Shown piece by piece: positions 1 to 11,600 of a stretch of 64,000 bases of DNA. Each line of letters begins with the position of its first letter. Positions within the stretch are counted from its first letter, which is position 1. The DNA is taken from assembly GCA_031763025.1 (NCBI GenBank), contig JASSKH010000007.1, positions 9,625,930-9,689,929 on the forward strand. Direction: 5' to 3'. A program made the position numbers and the translations under genes. Origin of the DNA: Macrocystis pyrifera (Eukaryota > Sar > Phaeophyceae > Laminariales > Laminariaceae). The notes beneath the pieces were generated by a model that made no database searches, was not told the origin of the DNA, and worked only from the letters and a program-made list of their open reading frames with translations.

Positions 1-2438
1 CGCTTGGTTTTGCTCGTTGCCGTGCAACGGGGCGGTGGCGTCTCTTCTGACCGGTGCAACTGCTATCCGGAGCTCGTCGTGTTGAAACACCGGCGTTTGT
101 TTCTCTTCGCTCGGGTCCAGCGCCCGGTGCGACTGGTGATGTTCGTGGTGACGGGAGTCGCCTGCCTGGGAAGATGAGCGGCTGCTGCTGACGCGTCGTG
201 GGACAAGCAGGACTGCAGCAGCATCCCTTGGTCGGTTGCCTGCGCGACCCGGGTCCCCTCCGGTGGTGTCTGTGGCGGCGGTAAGAACGAGATGCTTCGT
301 CGTGCCCCTGTCTATTACGTTCACGCTTAGCGCTGGCGACTGGTCTGTTATCACCACCGCCGCTGCCGCCGCCCTCGCTGCCCCCCCTGCCTGGTTTCGA
401 TTCCGGCGTTTGTCCGGAGATAGCCGGTGCTTCTGCGACGGTCCTCCGTTTGTATCGGTGCTACCCGCGATTCTTTCTTGGGCGGCCTCCTGCCACACCC
501 TGCTGCTTCGTCGCACCGAACCGCCCCTTTGCGCAACTTTTGCGGGAACAATCCTCTGCGGGTGTTTGTGTGCGGTTGTTTCGGCCGGACGCGTAGACGC
601 TTGTTCTTCCTCGGGGCGCTCGTCAACGTTGGTGTGTTTTTTCCGTTCGTAAATATTGTTAGAACCGCCATGAACCTCCAGGTCAGGGTGTTGTTTAGTG
701 GATGCTCCGGGTGCCTAAGGCTCGAGTTGCACACGTGGGTTTGCACATTGGAGTTCCGTCAATGCCACCAAACAGCCGCAGTATGCCCGTTTCAGAGTAC
801 GCAATCTGGAGCCAAGAAGCTCGATTTGAAAATCACATGAAACGCGACTTTTTCCCGACGGCACCCCTTGTAGAAGCGTTGCGAGTAGATATCGGGTGCA
901 CGTGTATCTAAAAGGCATGAAGGTTCAAATCGTTTTTTGAAGATATACCTTGTATATTTTTTCCAAATTCCGAATTCCAGATTCCGGAAAGCTAAAAAGA
1001 ACAGGGACTGCTGCTGTAAATTTGGCACCCTCTTCTCCCTCTTAGCACCGAGTGCGTGCCTATCAGGAAGCGCGATAGCACGAGTGTCCGCGTTTAATGT
1101 GACGACGACGACCACCAGCAACGAGCAAGACTGACAGAGAGAACTCACCGGAAGTTCGCCATATTCCTGGGCAGCTGTTTCCTTCGGCTCACGAAGAACC
1201 TCGCCCGGAACTCCCGCCTCCGTCTCCTTATGACTACAAAAACTACTTAGGGTGAGAGGTTCAGCATCAGTAGGTGGATCATGGAATCTGTCTGATACCG
1301 CCACGTGGTCGTCGTGGCTCGTTATCACCGCGGGAACTCCCCGCACGTCATCTCGCGGCGAACACGACCCCTCGATGGAGCAAGAAACTGTACTCATTTC
1401 CTTCGCAATTGCCCCAGCAGGCATGTCGGTGTTGACGCCGCTTTTACCCTGCGTTAGCGCATCACTCCCCTCGCCGCCGCCGTCGCTCGCCGGCAAAGGG
1501 CCGCAAGGGTGGCTCCGCTTGTTCCGTCTTTCGGGGCGTCGTCCATCTACCGGTGGTGCCCCCTTCGAGGCGGGCAAGGGCAAGGACTTGTCAACAACAG
1601 AAGAAGTGGCTCCTCGGGTTTGATAATGTTGTTGGGTGCTGATGGACGAACGGGAAACAGTTGCGTGCGATTGCTTTTTTTTCTCGGTCTCTGGCGTCGC
1701 GGCACAGGAGGATGTTGTTGACGGGGAACTGGTCGACGAAGCCCGCGGGTTATCAGTGCTGGTGGTACAAGCGCTGCTGCTGCTGCTGCTGCTGCTGCGA
1801 GTATCCTCAGCACCGCCCTGGTGTTGTTTGGCGACGGCAACTGCCGGCGTCAGATCCAGCTCGGACGGTGGCGGCAACTCGCCACCGTCTCTGTCGCCTT
1901 TAGTGAAGTCGCCTGTCTTTCGTTGTTGTGAAGGAGGCAACTCCGAGTGGGCCGCGTTCTGTCGTACACGCATTTTTTCATCTGCGAGTACCTCCCCACC
2001 CCCCGCTGCCAACGCCGCTCGCGAGATCACAGGAACAACCGGAGCCACTGAACTTCTTCCTGTTTCCACTGCCTTCGGCCTCGATCGCCTGTACCGCGCA
2101 GACTTTCGCCGCCCCGTGGCCTTGCCCGCCCCCCCGTAGATACCACCGGCTTTCTTCTGATCGCCGGAATCTCTACCATCATCACTAGGACGAGCAATAG
2201 CAGTGTCGACACAACAGCCGCTGCTGCTGTTGCTGCTGCTGCTGCTCCCGCTACCCTTAATATATTTTCGCCTAATCGTGCTACTTTTTTTCGAAGTTGC
2301 GACGCCTTCGCCGACCATGAGCTTGGAGGGCGTCTTTTTTTCTGAAGCTTTTTTCTCCTCCTCCTTCTTCTTTTTTTTCTCCCCGGACCCAATGGACAAG
2401 CCACTCACAGCAGCAGCAACCTCACGGTCTCGAGGCAT
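1..2438 (-). CDS. Two-exon disordered protein of unknown function, 3' end beyond the window
   Basis: Exon 1 is 2438-1149. It starts with ATG (MPRDREVAAAV) and ends at a strong donor, GTGAGT at 1148-1143. Exon 2 is 714-1, preceded by acceptor TTAG. Both junctions are phase 0, and exon 2 stays open for all 714 bases to the window edge. The joined product exceeds 660 residues and is almost entirely low complexity. It has a Lys/Glu-rich stretch near residues 20-35, poly-Ser runs, many RR/KR clusters, and a more charged exon 2 with a Glu-rich patch near its start. No folded domain, signal peptide or membrane segment is visible. The basic patches would suit a nuclear or nucleic-acid-associated protein, but that is inference. 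I do not recognise the family. The frame continues open past the donor to 792; I regard that extension as intron. Confidence 0.6.
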
Positions 2439-3267
2439 GGCAGTTTATCTTCGCAGCGCATTAATCCAAGCTTACGAGTGCGCATATCGCGAAAGCGAAA
2501 CAGGGTAGGCGCGGCGCAACTGCTTCCGCGAAAAAAAAAAAACCCCGCGGCGCAACTGCTGCTGCTTCGACCCCGTTCGAAAACGAAAAAAAGATATAAT
2601 GGTGACCGTTTCAGCGGGCTTTGCCGAAACGGAACTACGAAACGCAGGGATCACAGTCATACAACATACAACTGCTGTCAGTACGACGTACTGCTTGTCC
2701 ATTGTCCTGCATGCATCGCATTTCTTGAAGATAATGTACTGCTGTAAACATTCAGTTCGAGGGTAGTAGGTGGTAGTGGGTAGTCGTCGTTGTACGCTGT
2801 GCAGTAGTCTCGGGACATGACCGATACTTGTCGTAACCTTAAATGACTTTCTTTATGTACTATTGATACTACTCTTGGCGGAGACGCAAGGGCCGTTGAG
2901 GCATTAGTATGGAGCCCAAGCAGTCCATCAATATATACGCCCAGAGTGTCGGCGGCCGGCTGTCTGCGGGGTATGTCGTTGGTGCGTGTATGCGTATGTA
3001 TACATACCAGGTATGATATTTTTTATACTATATTTAGAAATGGAGTACTGCTGTCTGTACACCTGTCGGATCATGAACAGCCAACGATACCAGCCGACAG
3101 CCAGCGTCATGGCGTCAGTCTGTATCTACCAACGTACCGGGGGGTACTACTGTCACGTAACAACACGTACTCGTAACCGAAGAAGATTTTTCAGCCGTTG
3201 GTAATATATCTTTTTGCACCTATCTACTACTGCTGTATGTCGACGAGAGTGGGGAGCCTCGGAAAAA
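2439..3267. other. Upstream region of the disordered-protein gene, no gene seen
   Basis: This stretch should contain the promoter of the minus-strand gene that starts at 2438. I see no convincing TATA box or coding exon. It carries a palindromic motif of the ACCAGGTAT type at about 3008, which recurs through the window. Confidence 0.3.
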
Positions 3268-3375
3268 TGAGGTACTACTATTACGGAGGGCCATAGTAAA
3301 TAGCACCTACGATACACACAAAAAACTATATATTTCCCTACTTTTACCAACAATATTTGGTCCTATTTACGTATG
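3268..3375. mobile_element. Tc1/mariner-like MITE (family A), right end degraded
   Basis: The left end reads ACTATTACGGAGGGCCATAGTA. The core, with its TATATATTTCCCTACTTTTACC stretch (22 bases, partly diverged), and the right inner TTTGGTCCTATTTAC match the other family-A copies. The right terminal bases are no longer recognisable. Confidence 0.6.
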
Positions 3376-3417
3376 TTCCCCCGGAATACGAGTACACCAA
3401 CGATGGCCCCCTTCCTT

Positions 3418-3525
3418 CTAAGTGCCGGCATGCGCTGGTCAACAATACCGGCACATCATATCACAGCGGCAATCGGCACTACTCCGCACGCGCTATGTGC
3501 CACACCGATAAGTCCCATCTGTGCC
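3418..3525. repeat. Diverged dispersed repeat, copy 1 (partner at 5619-5775)
   Basis: The segment around GCATGCGCTGGTCAACAATA recurs in the same orientation at 5619-5775 with many substitutions. Shared blocks include CAATACCGGCAC, CTCCGCAC and CCCATCTGTGC. I see no terminal repeats or coding sequence that would name the element. Confidence 0.5.
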
Positions 3526-4223
3526 AAGCGAGTTCACAGGCACTACATTGTAAAGCGAGCACAGTCGGTAATACTCAAGCGGCACTACGAGTATAGAGGG
3601 ACCACTCCTGTGCCTGCCTCTTTACTCTTACGTCTGGTATACCGTACAGTAGTAGTAGCTCATGTTTTCGGTCGAGGTCTTCCCATTGACGGATTGTATT
3701 GCTCAGCATTTGCTCTCTCCTCGTTGTCGGGAGAAAAAATCAGCTTAGAAAATCGTCAGAGAGCATGTGACATCTATTTAGTATCGTCCTACTAGTTATA
3801 GTCTACTACGGGTACCATACTCACTCGATTTAGACGCCCGGGTCGACAGCAACAGTTGATCGTTCTTATTCCCAAAGCGAGTTCACAGGCACTACATTGT
3901 AAAGCGAGCACAGTCGGTAATACTCAAGCGGCACTACGAGTATAGAGGGACCACTCCTGTGCCTGCCTCTTTACTCTTACGTCTGGTATACCGTACAGTA
4001 GTAGTAGCTCATGTTTTCGGTCGAGGTCTTCCCATTGACGGATTGTATTGCTCAGCATTTGCTCTCTCCTCGTTGTCGGGAGAAAAAATCAGCTTAGAAA
4101 ATCGTCAGAGAGCATGTGACATCTATTTAGTATCGTCCTACTAGTTATAGTCTACTACGGGTACCATACTCACTCGATTTAGACGCCCGGGTCGACAGCA
4201 ACAGTTGATCGTTCTTATTCCCA
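3526..4223. repeat. Recent perfect tandem duplication, 2 x 349 bp
   Basis: Bases 3526-3874 are repeated head-to-tail at 3875-4223, and as far as I can compare by eye the copies are identical. The short translated stretches inside them are also identical. There is no sign that the unit is a gene. It extends the right side of the diverged repeat that starts at about 3418. The lack of divergence points to a very young duplication or an assembly artefact. Confidence 0.85.
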
Positions 4224-4722
4224 AAACAGCAATTAGGTAAAAAAAGGGTCGACTCCGCTCCCCGATTAAATTCGGCGGCCAGCGAGATGAAATTCAGGGG
4301 CCAGCGAGATGAAATTCGGCGGCCAGCGCGCCGCCGCCGTGAGAGCGACCGCTGACTGTGCTACTTCAGTAGCTATCACATTTTCCCGTCTTCCGTCTTC
4401 CTTCACCAAGCCAGGCGAAACAACCTGTCTCCGTGCCTGTTCCCGTGTGTGTGAGAACCACCTCTGCCACTACAAAGTAAAAGTTCATACCATAAGTACG
4501 AGTATTCATTTCTTTCAAAGTCAGAACCCTTCGTACGTAAAAAACCCCCCCCCAACAAAATGAAACAAAACAAAAATGGTACTCTTCCCCTACGGTACCC
4601 CTACCCCCCCAGCCTTCCAGAATTACTATGTCGACCGTCTCCATTCGCCGCCGCATCCATCGTCGGACGCGACCACCCGCCATGGTTCCTTTCTTCAACC
4701 ATACCCACCGCATTCGCAGCGC
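4224..4722. other. Gap 3' of the NYN/LOTUS gene
   Basis: It contains a small tandem repeat at about 4270-4325 (CCAGCGAGATGAAATTC twice, plus a partial third). The rest is unremarkable. It lies downstream of the stop codon of the minus-strand NYN/LOTUS gene and probably includes its 3' UTR. No gene is seen. Confidence 0.35.
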
Positions 4723-5139
4723 CTAACCCGCCCCCACCTCCCCCCCCCCTCCCCCGCCCCACAGCCCCCCCCCTACCCCACCCCCACCTCCCCCAGCCCT
4801 ACCCCTCCTAACCACGCCAAACTCTTTCTCGTGGCCGATGTCGGTCACCGTGAACTCGGAAGGGCAAGATTTCAGGAACGCCATCAGAGAAGGCCACCTG
4901 GACTTGAGGCACATGAGCGCGGTCTGGCTTGAGGGGTCCGGCGAGGGCATGCGCGCGAGCTCGCGCCCGACCACCCTCGACGACACCATCCCATCTCGCG
5001 CTTCGGACGAGTCCAGTATCCCCCCCACCATGGCCACCAGCGCTCCGTGCCCGCTCACGCGGCGGTTCCTAGCCGCCTCCTCCTCCTCCTCATCCGCTAC
5101 CGCGCGCGTTTCCACTGTCTGCCCCCCGCCCCCGATCCC

Positions 5140-5171
<32 letters not shown>

Positions 5172-5487
5172 ATCCCCGCGCGCGCCCCGTACTCCCGAAA
5201 GAGCTCCCGTTACCGCCGCCGCCGCCGCGGCTTCCGCCCACCCTTTCGGGGCGTCGCCGCCGCCTCCGGCCACACCAACTCCCGACGCTGTTATCCCGTC
5301 CTGTGTTGCGCCGGGAGTTGGTACGGTCGAAGGAGGCGGTGAAGGGTATCGCGGCGGCGGCGGCATGGGGTGGTCGCTCTCCATTGCCAGCAAGAGTCGC
5401 TGGACAAGGGCGGCCTTGACTCCGGAGACTGGGAGACCCCTATCCCGCAGCCGCTGCTTCAGCTGCGGCACCTTCTCTAAAGTGAGA
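4723..5487 (-). CDS. NYN/LOTUS gene exon 8: SAP domain and second LOTUS-like domain
   Basis: The exon opens after acceptor CCTAG, and its first base completes the Ser codon left by exon 7. The SAP motif follows at once, with KVPQLKQRLRDRGLPVSG and then KAALVQRLL. A Pro- and Gly-rich linker leads to a 31-nt C run at 5141-5171. Past the run the reading frame shifts by one, giving an acidic stretch and then a LOTUS-like segment with GALVAMVGGIL, SSRVVGREL and WPSLMAFLKSCPSEFTV. This segment resembles the gene's first LOTUS domain. The stop at 4723 is taken as the end of the protein, though a further donor cannot be excluded. Confidence 0.75.
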
Positions 5488-8400
5488 CTAGGCGGGCGGG
5501 CGGGCAGGCAGGCAGGCAGGCAGGCAGGTAGGTACGGCACGCAAAAAAATGCAGCGGAGCGGTAAAACGCAAAACAATTTAAAGGACCATACACAAAGTA
5601 GTGCTCTCTCCATAGTACCAGCATGCGCCAGCCAGCAATACCGGCACTATGCTGTTTGCGGCAACAGGGTAACTCCTCCGCACACCGCCCAACTGGTGGA
5701 TCCCATCTGTGCTAAGCCATTCCAAAGGCAATGCAGCCGGGGACCGGCAACACAGAGGAACGGACCACTACTGAATACATGGCGGTTTCGAGCACATTTT
5801 GCTTGTTCGCCGAAGAAAGGCAGCATGGGGACCAAAACTACAGATAGCGCAATGGTAATAGCCCGTGTAACGGCTAAATATAATTGTGGTGTTCCCCCTC
5901 CTACACCTCTGGCCGGCGTTTTTTGCCCCTCTTTCAAAGGGGATACGCCCAATGCGCCCGTCCTCCTCCAAGTGTTGTCGCAATACATATTGTACGAATA
6001 CGATCTTACAGCTAAGATGTATTCACACGTTCTATTTCAAAGATGTTCAAGGGCTATCCTAACAAAAACCCTGCACTACTACCGCACTCTCTTTTTTGTT
6101 TTGTTTTTTTCGGAAAAATAGTTGGTGACTGTTTGCAGTACTTCAAGGGATAACGAAGGGGGGTGCCAGGGTTACTCAACCGAGGGGTTTACGGGAGCGC
6201 GAGGGATAGAGGCACGGGAAGGAGGGGGGGGGCGTCACAACGAACGCCTGCCTGGGCCCGTCTCTCGAAAAAATGAAACCAAAGTCTGCCCGCGATACTT
6301 TAAAGTGTTTTCCATCCCTGCACTGTTTTTTCACAAAAATAGGTCAACGTGGAGCACCAAAGTCGTTTTTGTTTTCAGATTCCCCTCCTTTCCTTCACTT
6401 GTGGTCCTCCGGGGGTTCGTGGCGCATCCCGCAAGACACAAGCATGAAGCAAAACACGCGCAGGCATCGTCATAGGATGGGGGTCATAGGCTGGGGGGCG
6501 TGTATACCTCGCTTCTGTCTCTCGCTCCTCGTCGACCGCCCAGTCGCTTTCCTCCTCCTCGTCATCAGCATCGTCCCCGCCATCGTACATCTCATCTCCC
6601 GACGCTGAATCGTCCATCACCTCACCCAGCTTGACCGATTTCATCGAGTTCTGATCGCGGGGCGGGGGAGGGGGGGGGGGGTGTACTCATTATCGTGTAT
6701 GGCCGTAGTCGTATGACCAGCGGGGGGGGGGGGGGGGGGGTATTCATGTCTACATCGCCGCATCGTGACCATACACCCTCGCACCCCTAAAATGCCGGGA
6801 GGGAGCACGTTGATTTTTCACCGACCAGACAGACATTGCTTGCACCAAGCGCGAAGCGCCGTGAGGTGTCTGGCGGGTCGCATGAAGGGTGAGCTGCATC
6901 CTACTAAGAACCGCTTGTGTTCTTGCATTGGATGGCAGCGTCAAAATCGTTGGGGGGGGGAGGGCGGAGGGAGGAGGGGGGGGGTACTCGATATCATGCA
7001 TGGCCGTAGTCATTTGACAACGGGGGAACGGAGGCAGGTCACCACTCCCAAGCGTGCTTCGCGCTCCTCTTACGTGCGGGGTGCTCGTGTGTGCGGGGGG
7101 CAGGGAGCGTGTGTACAGAGGGAGGGGGGGGGGGGAGAAGGCGCAGCCGGGTCGCCATCGCTTCGTAGGCATCAGGAACACGCGTCACGTCGAACCGTAA
7201 CAACCATCATCTGCTACACCCGTGTCTGCCTGCCTGCCTGTCGGTCTGCCTATTCCCGGGCACGATGAAAGAACGACCAAAAACTACCGCTCCTGTAAGA
7301 GACCAACCAGCAGGTCAACCAACCAACCAGCCAACCAACCGACAAAAAAAAACTACCAACCAGCCAACCAAGCAACGAACCGACCAACCAGCAGACCAAC
7401 CAATTAACCAACCAACCAAACCAACCGGTAGACCAATCAACTAACCAGCCGACCAACTAACCGACCAACAACCGGTAGACCAACCAACCAACCAACCAAC
7501 CAACCAACCGACCGACCGACCAACCGACAGACCAACCAATTAACTAACCAAAACCAACCAACCAACCAACCAACCAACCAGCGGACCAAACAACCAACCA
7601 ACCAACAAACAGACAAAATCCAACGCACCTGTCTCTCAACCATGGAGATCGTGAACTGCATGATGTCCGGGTCTTGAGGGTCCGGCTGAGACGTGCCTAC
7701 CTGAAACACATCATTGTGCTCCACCAAGAACTTGGTCAGGCTGCCCCAGCTCTACGCCCGCCCCCAGCCCCGAGAGAGAGAAAAAACATGCCAGGCGTAC
7801 GCAAGGGGACAGGCCGGGAGTTGCAATGGGTGGGAAGGATTCCATGGGGGGGGGTGGTGAAGGGGGGTGAGATCGGACGAGAAACCCTGCTGTTTTACTG
7901 TGCACCACTCAGGCTTGGTCGGCAATATAAATGCCCGCTTATATTTTGATGTCAATATCAAACGGGGACTATATTATCGGTCCGACTGGTAAACACTAGG
8001 TACATCTAGTGGTTGTACAATAAAAGAGCCAGCGTCAGGGCGTGAAGGGCGGGGGGAGGAGGGGGGGGGGGGGGGGCGTCAAGTCAACCTCCCCTCCCGA
8101 GAACAGTTAAATAAGAGCGAAACTGGGAGAAGTATGGCGCCGTAGCTTCGGTTTGGTGTCAAGGGGCGCCGGATAGCGAGCAGAGGACGCGCCCGAAAGG
8201 CCGACCTGGCAGAAGCCGGGGAGCCGCGTACCACTTCAAGAATATTTTACTGTTACATACATACTGGTACACGGAAATCCAAAGAAGAGAGAACGGACAA
8301 AGACAGACGCGGCTATAAAAACATCACTCACAACCAACGCCACCATCACTATTACTACGACCATCTCTACCAACACCGAAAGCAGCAGCAGCAGCAGCAC

Positions 8401-8619
8401 CACCACCACCACTTCTTCAGCTCTTCCACTCTTGTCTGGACCGAAGGACTGCAGGAGCAAGCCAACTGTGCTCGCGCGATGCCAACGAAGCGCGCGCAAG
8501 GCGAAAAAACCCAACTCCCACGATCTACTACTGTAGCACAAACAACTTCGAAAAAAGACTACGTACGAGTCACAGCCCCACCATTGCTGCACTTGCATTC
8601 CAGACACTACCATCACAAT

Positions 8620-8677
<58 letters not shown>

Positions 8678-11600
8678 TGACCCCCCCCCCCCCCCCCCCC
8701 CCCCCCCTCTTGTCTCCCCTCCCCCCCCCCCCCCCCCTGTCCGTACTGCTTGAGATCTGGGACGACGTTGCACCTTCGCGGTACCCCTAAGATTATTTAA
8801 CTGCGGGTCGTTGCTGCAGGCCCGAGGGCACATTAACGGCACATACAGCCCGTGCACGAGATATCTCCCCCACCCCCCCCCCTTCCCCTCCCCTCCCCGA
8901 ATGCCTCCAAAAAAACCTCTAAGGCCGTACCTCTTTGATGACCGCCAAAGCTTTCGTCCCATTCTCCAGAACGCTGATGGTGTTCAAAGCGCGCCCGAGG
9001 TCTCGAGAGCGAATGCTCCCCCCCATGTGCTCCATCAGCTTGATAATCACCTCGCACAACACCTCTGGCGCCACCTTAGCCTGCGCCCGGTTGCCGGCTC
9101 TCCCGCTGAAACAGGCGTTTGCATGCGTGGGGGGGGGGGTGGTACTCATTATCATGCATGGCCGTAGTCGTAACATCATAGACCATCGCATGCCTACAAC
9201 GTCGGGACGGAGCAACTCGGGTTTTCACCGACCAGGCATACACTGCTTGCACCAAGCGCGAAGGGAAACGTGAGGTGTCGGGGGAGTTGCAGGAAGGGTG
9301 AGCTGCAGCCTACTACGAACCACCGGTAGGGCGGAGTTGCACATGGATGGCATCTTTGAATAACTTGATTTGTTTTTGTGAGGCCTCTTTCAGAGACAGC
9401 GCGCGCGCGCGCGGGGGGGGGGGGTAGTCCAAGCCAGCACACGCGGGATCAAACAATACCGAGCGGGCCGTCTAGCATGCATACACGTGCGTATTTACAA
9501 TTGTTGGTGTGTTTTCAATCTGTGCGGATTTACGAAAATAAATAAATCAAAGTCTATACGGAAATAGCGTAAGTATACTTGTTTTTACCTCTGTCCGAAA
9601 AATGTGCATACATACCGTACATCTGTTTTTGTTGTTGACTCGGTCCGGAAACGTAAACAAACGCGTCTTAAAAACTCTGTTCGGAAATGTAAATACATTA
9701 TTTTCACCCCTGTCCGGAATTCTATAAAAAAAAATTCTCCAAATCTGTCCGAACAATTCATCTACATTTTCAACTCTGTTCGTAAAAGTAAGGACCGTTC
9801 AGGTACTCATATTAACAACAACCAAACGGCCTTAAATTTTCGGACAGGGTGGGTGGGGATGCAGAGCGTTTCTTCGACATCTTTTCTGCGAGCGCGAGAA
9901 CGACGAACGGCCTTGGCCGGCGGGTGCTGGATAGAAGGCCAGGGCACCTCTTCTACAGCAGCACAGCACACCTACGGAGTAATGCGTAGTATTTACGATA
10001 AAAAAAAGGATCAGCTGTGAGATCAAGGATGTCGTCGAACTCCGTGCGCAAGCTGTGTGCGACTATGCGACTACATGCAGCAAGGAACAAGGGTCCTGAC
10101 CCAGCACGTACCTGTCATTCTTACATGTGAGAGGATGTGCAGTACACTATTACTACCTCTAGCTTTCAAAAAAAAAGCGCGCCGGCATTGCTCGCTTCCC
10201 TGAGAAAATCACAGCCTGGCAACGTAAAAGCTCGTTTGTTCTTAACTTCCAAGCGAAGGATAATCACGGCGCAAGTCAATGGTTGTCCGCACTTCTATTG
10301 GCTACCGATAAATCAACCATGACTCTCTAGTGTGGCGGACCATCAAATGATACGTCTGGATTACAGCAGGACTACAGTTCTGAGGTACAGCAGAGGAGAA
10401 GAAGCACGGCGCTCATTCGTTTTGTCCCTGCCTCACGCGCACAGCCGCGCGAGCATAGCCGACGTACACGAGCGAATGGCACGACGCTGCTTGGTACTGT
10501 TGATAGGCCTAGAACGTAGGACTGCCGTGTTTTCCCGCCCACCCGCGCACTGCACCAACACGTGGAGGGAGAGCCAACCGATCAGGGAAAAACTGATAGC
10601 TACAGTAATAAACGAAAAAAACGACAAAAAAAAAAAGGAAAAACACGAGAGAAAACGAGAAACATACGTATTACAATGAGATAAATTCACGAAAAAAACG
10701 ACAAAAAAAAAGACGAAAACATTGTAGAAAGAAGCAAAAAAACATGAATGAACTAAAAAAAAAACAGGCACGGTAGGTTACCAAAAAAGCACGGGCGGGG
10801 GGGGGGGGGCGGGCGCAAAATGCAACATGGAGCACGAAAAAGGGTTTCACTTCACCTCGGAGGCATGTATTCCACCATGTCGTCGATGTGCTCGTTAATC
10901 CACACCGGCGCAAAGTCCATGACGTGAGCGTCGTCGCGGAGAAGGTCTTGGTTACACGAGTTCCGCATGCTGCAGAGGCAAACCCTCCTCCCCTTCTGCC
11001 GAGTGCGAGACATAGCGGGCATGAAGTCCTTATCGCCCGTCACCAACACTTCTCCCGTTTATACAGGGAGGCGGGGGCGGGGGCCGGGGGGGGGGGACGG
11101 GGACGGCCGGACGGAGAAGACAAAACAAAAATGACGGATGAGATGCTGTTTTTTTTTTTTTTTGGTTCAGGAGGGTTTTCGTAAAATTGACGGATGAGAT
11201 GCAGGAGGGTTTTGTTTTTTGGAGGTTTTCCTTCCGTGTGTACCATACGTCAATCGGTTCTGGGATGTCGTTATTATTTTCACGCGTCTTCATTTCGCAT
11301 TTCTGCGTCTGTACATATTTTTTTCTTGAGTTTGACACACGCTAAGGCACATTGATTGTCGGATGGCAACCAAAATACTGAAACATAAAACGAAAATTAG
11401 ACAGTGAAGCCTCCGTTCCGTTTGCTGGAAAGTTCTGCCCCTCTCGGTGTGTATGCCTGCCTGCCCGCCTGTCTGTCCTCGCTGTCTTCTGTATATAGCA
11501 CGCGAACACAGTTTCCCAATCACGCGCATGTCCGGCGACACCTGCCACCCCAAGCTGCCTTTTTTGCGCGGGCTTCTCGTTAGAAACAAAGCTTGCTTGC

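Noticed and set aside
8880-8962. KRYGLRGFFGGI frame overlapping the end of LOTUS exon 5, resembling a LOTUS continuation
   Set aside because: It is one frame off, while the splice to SWGSLTKFL at 7751 is in phase and fits the family better.
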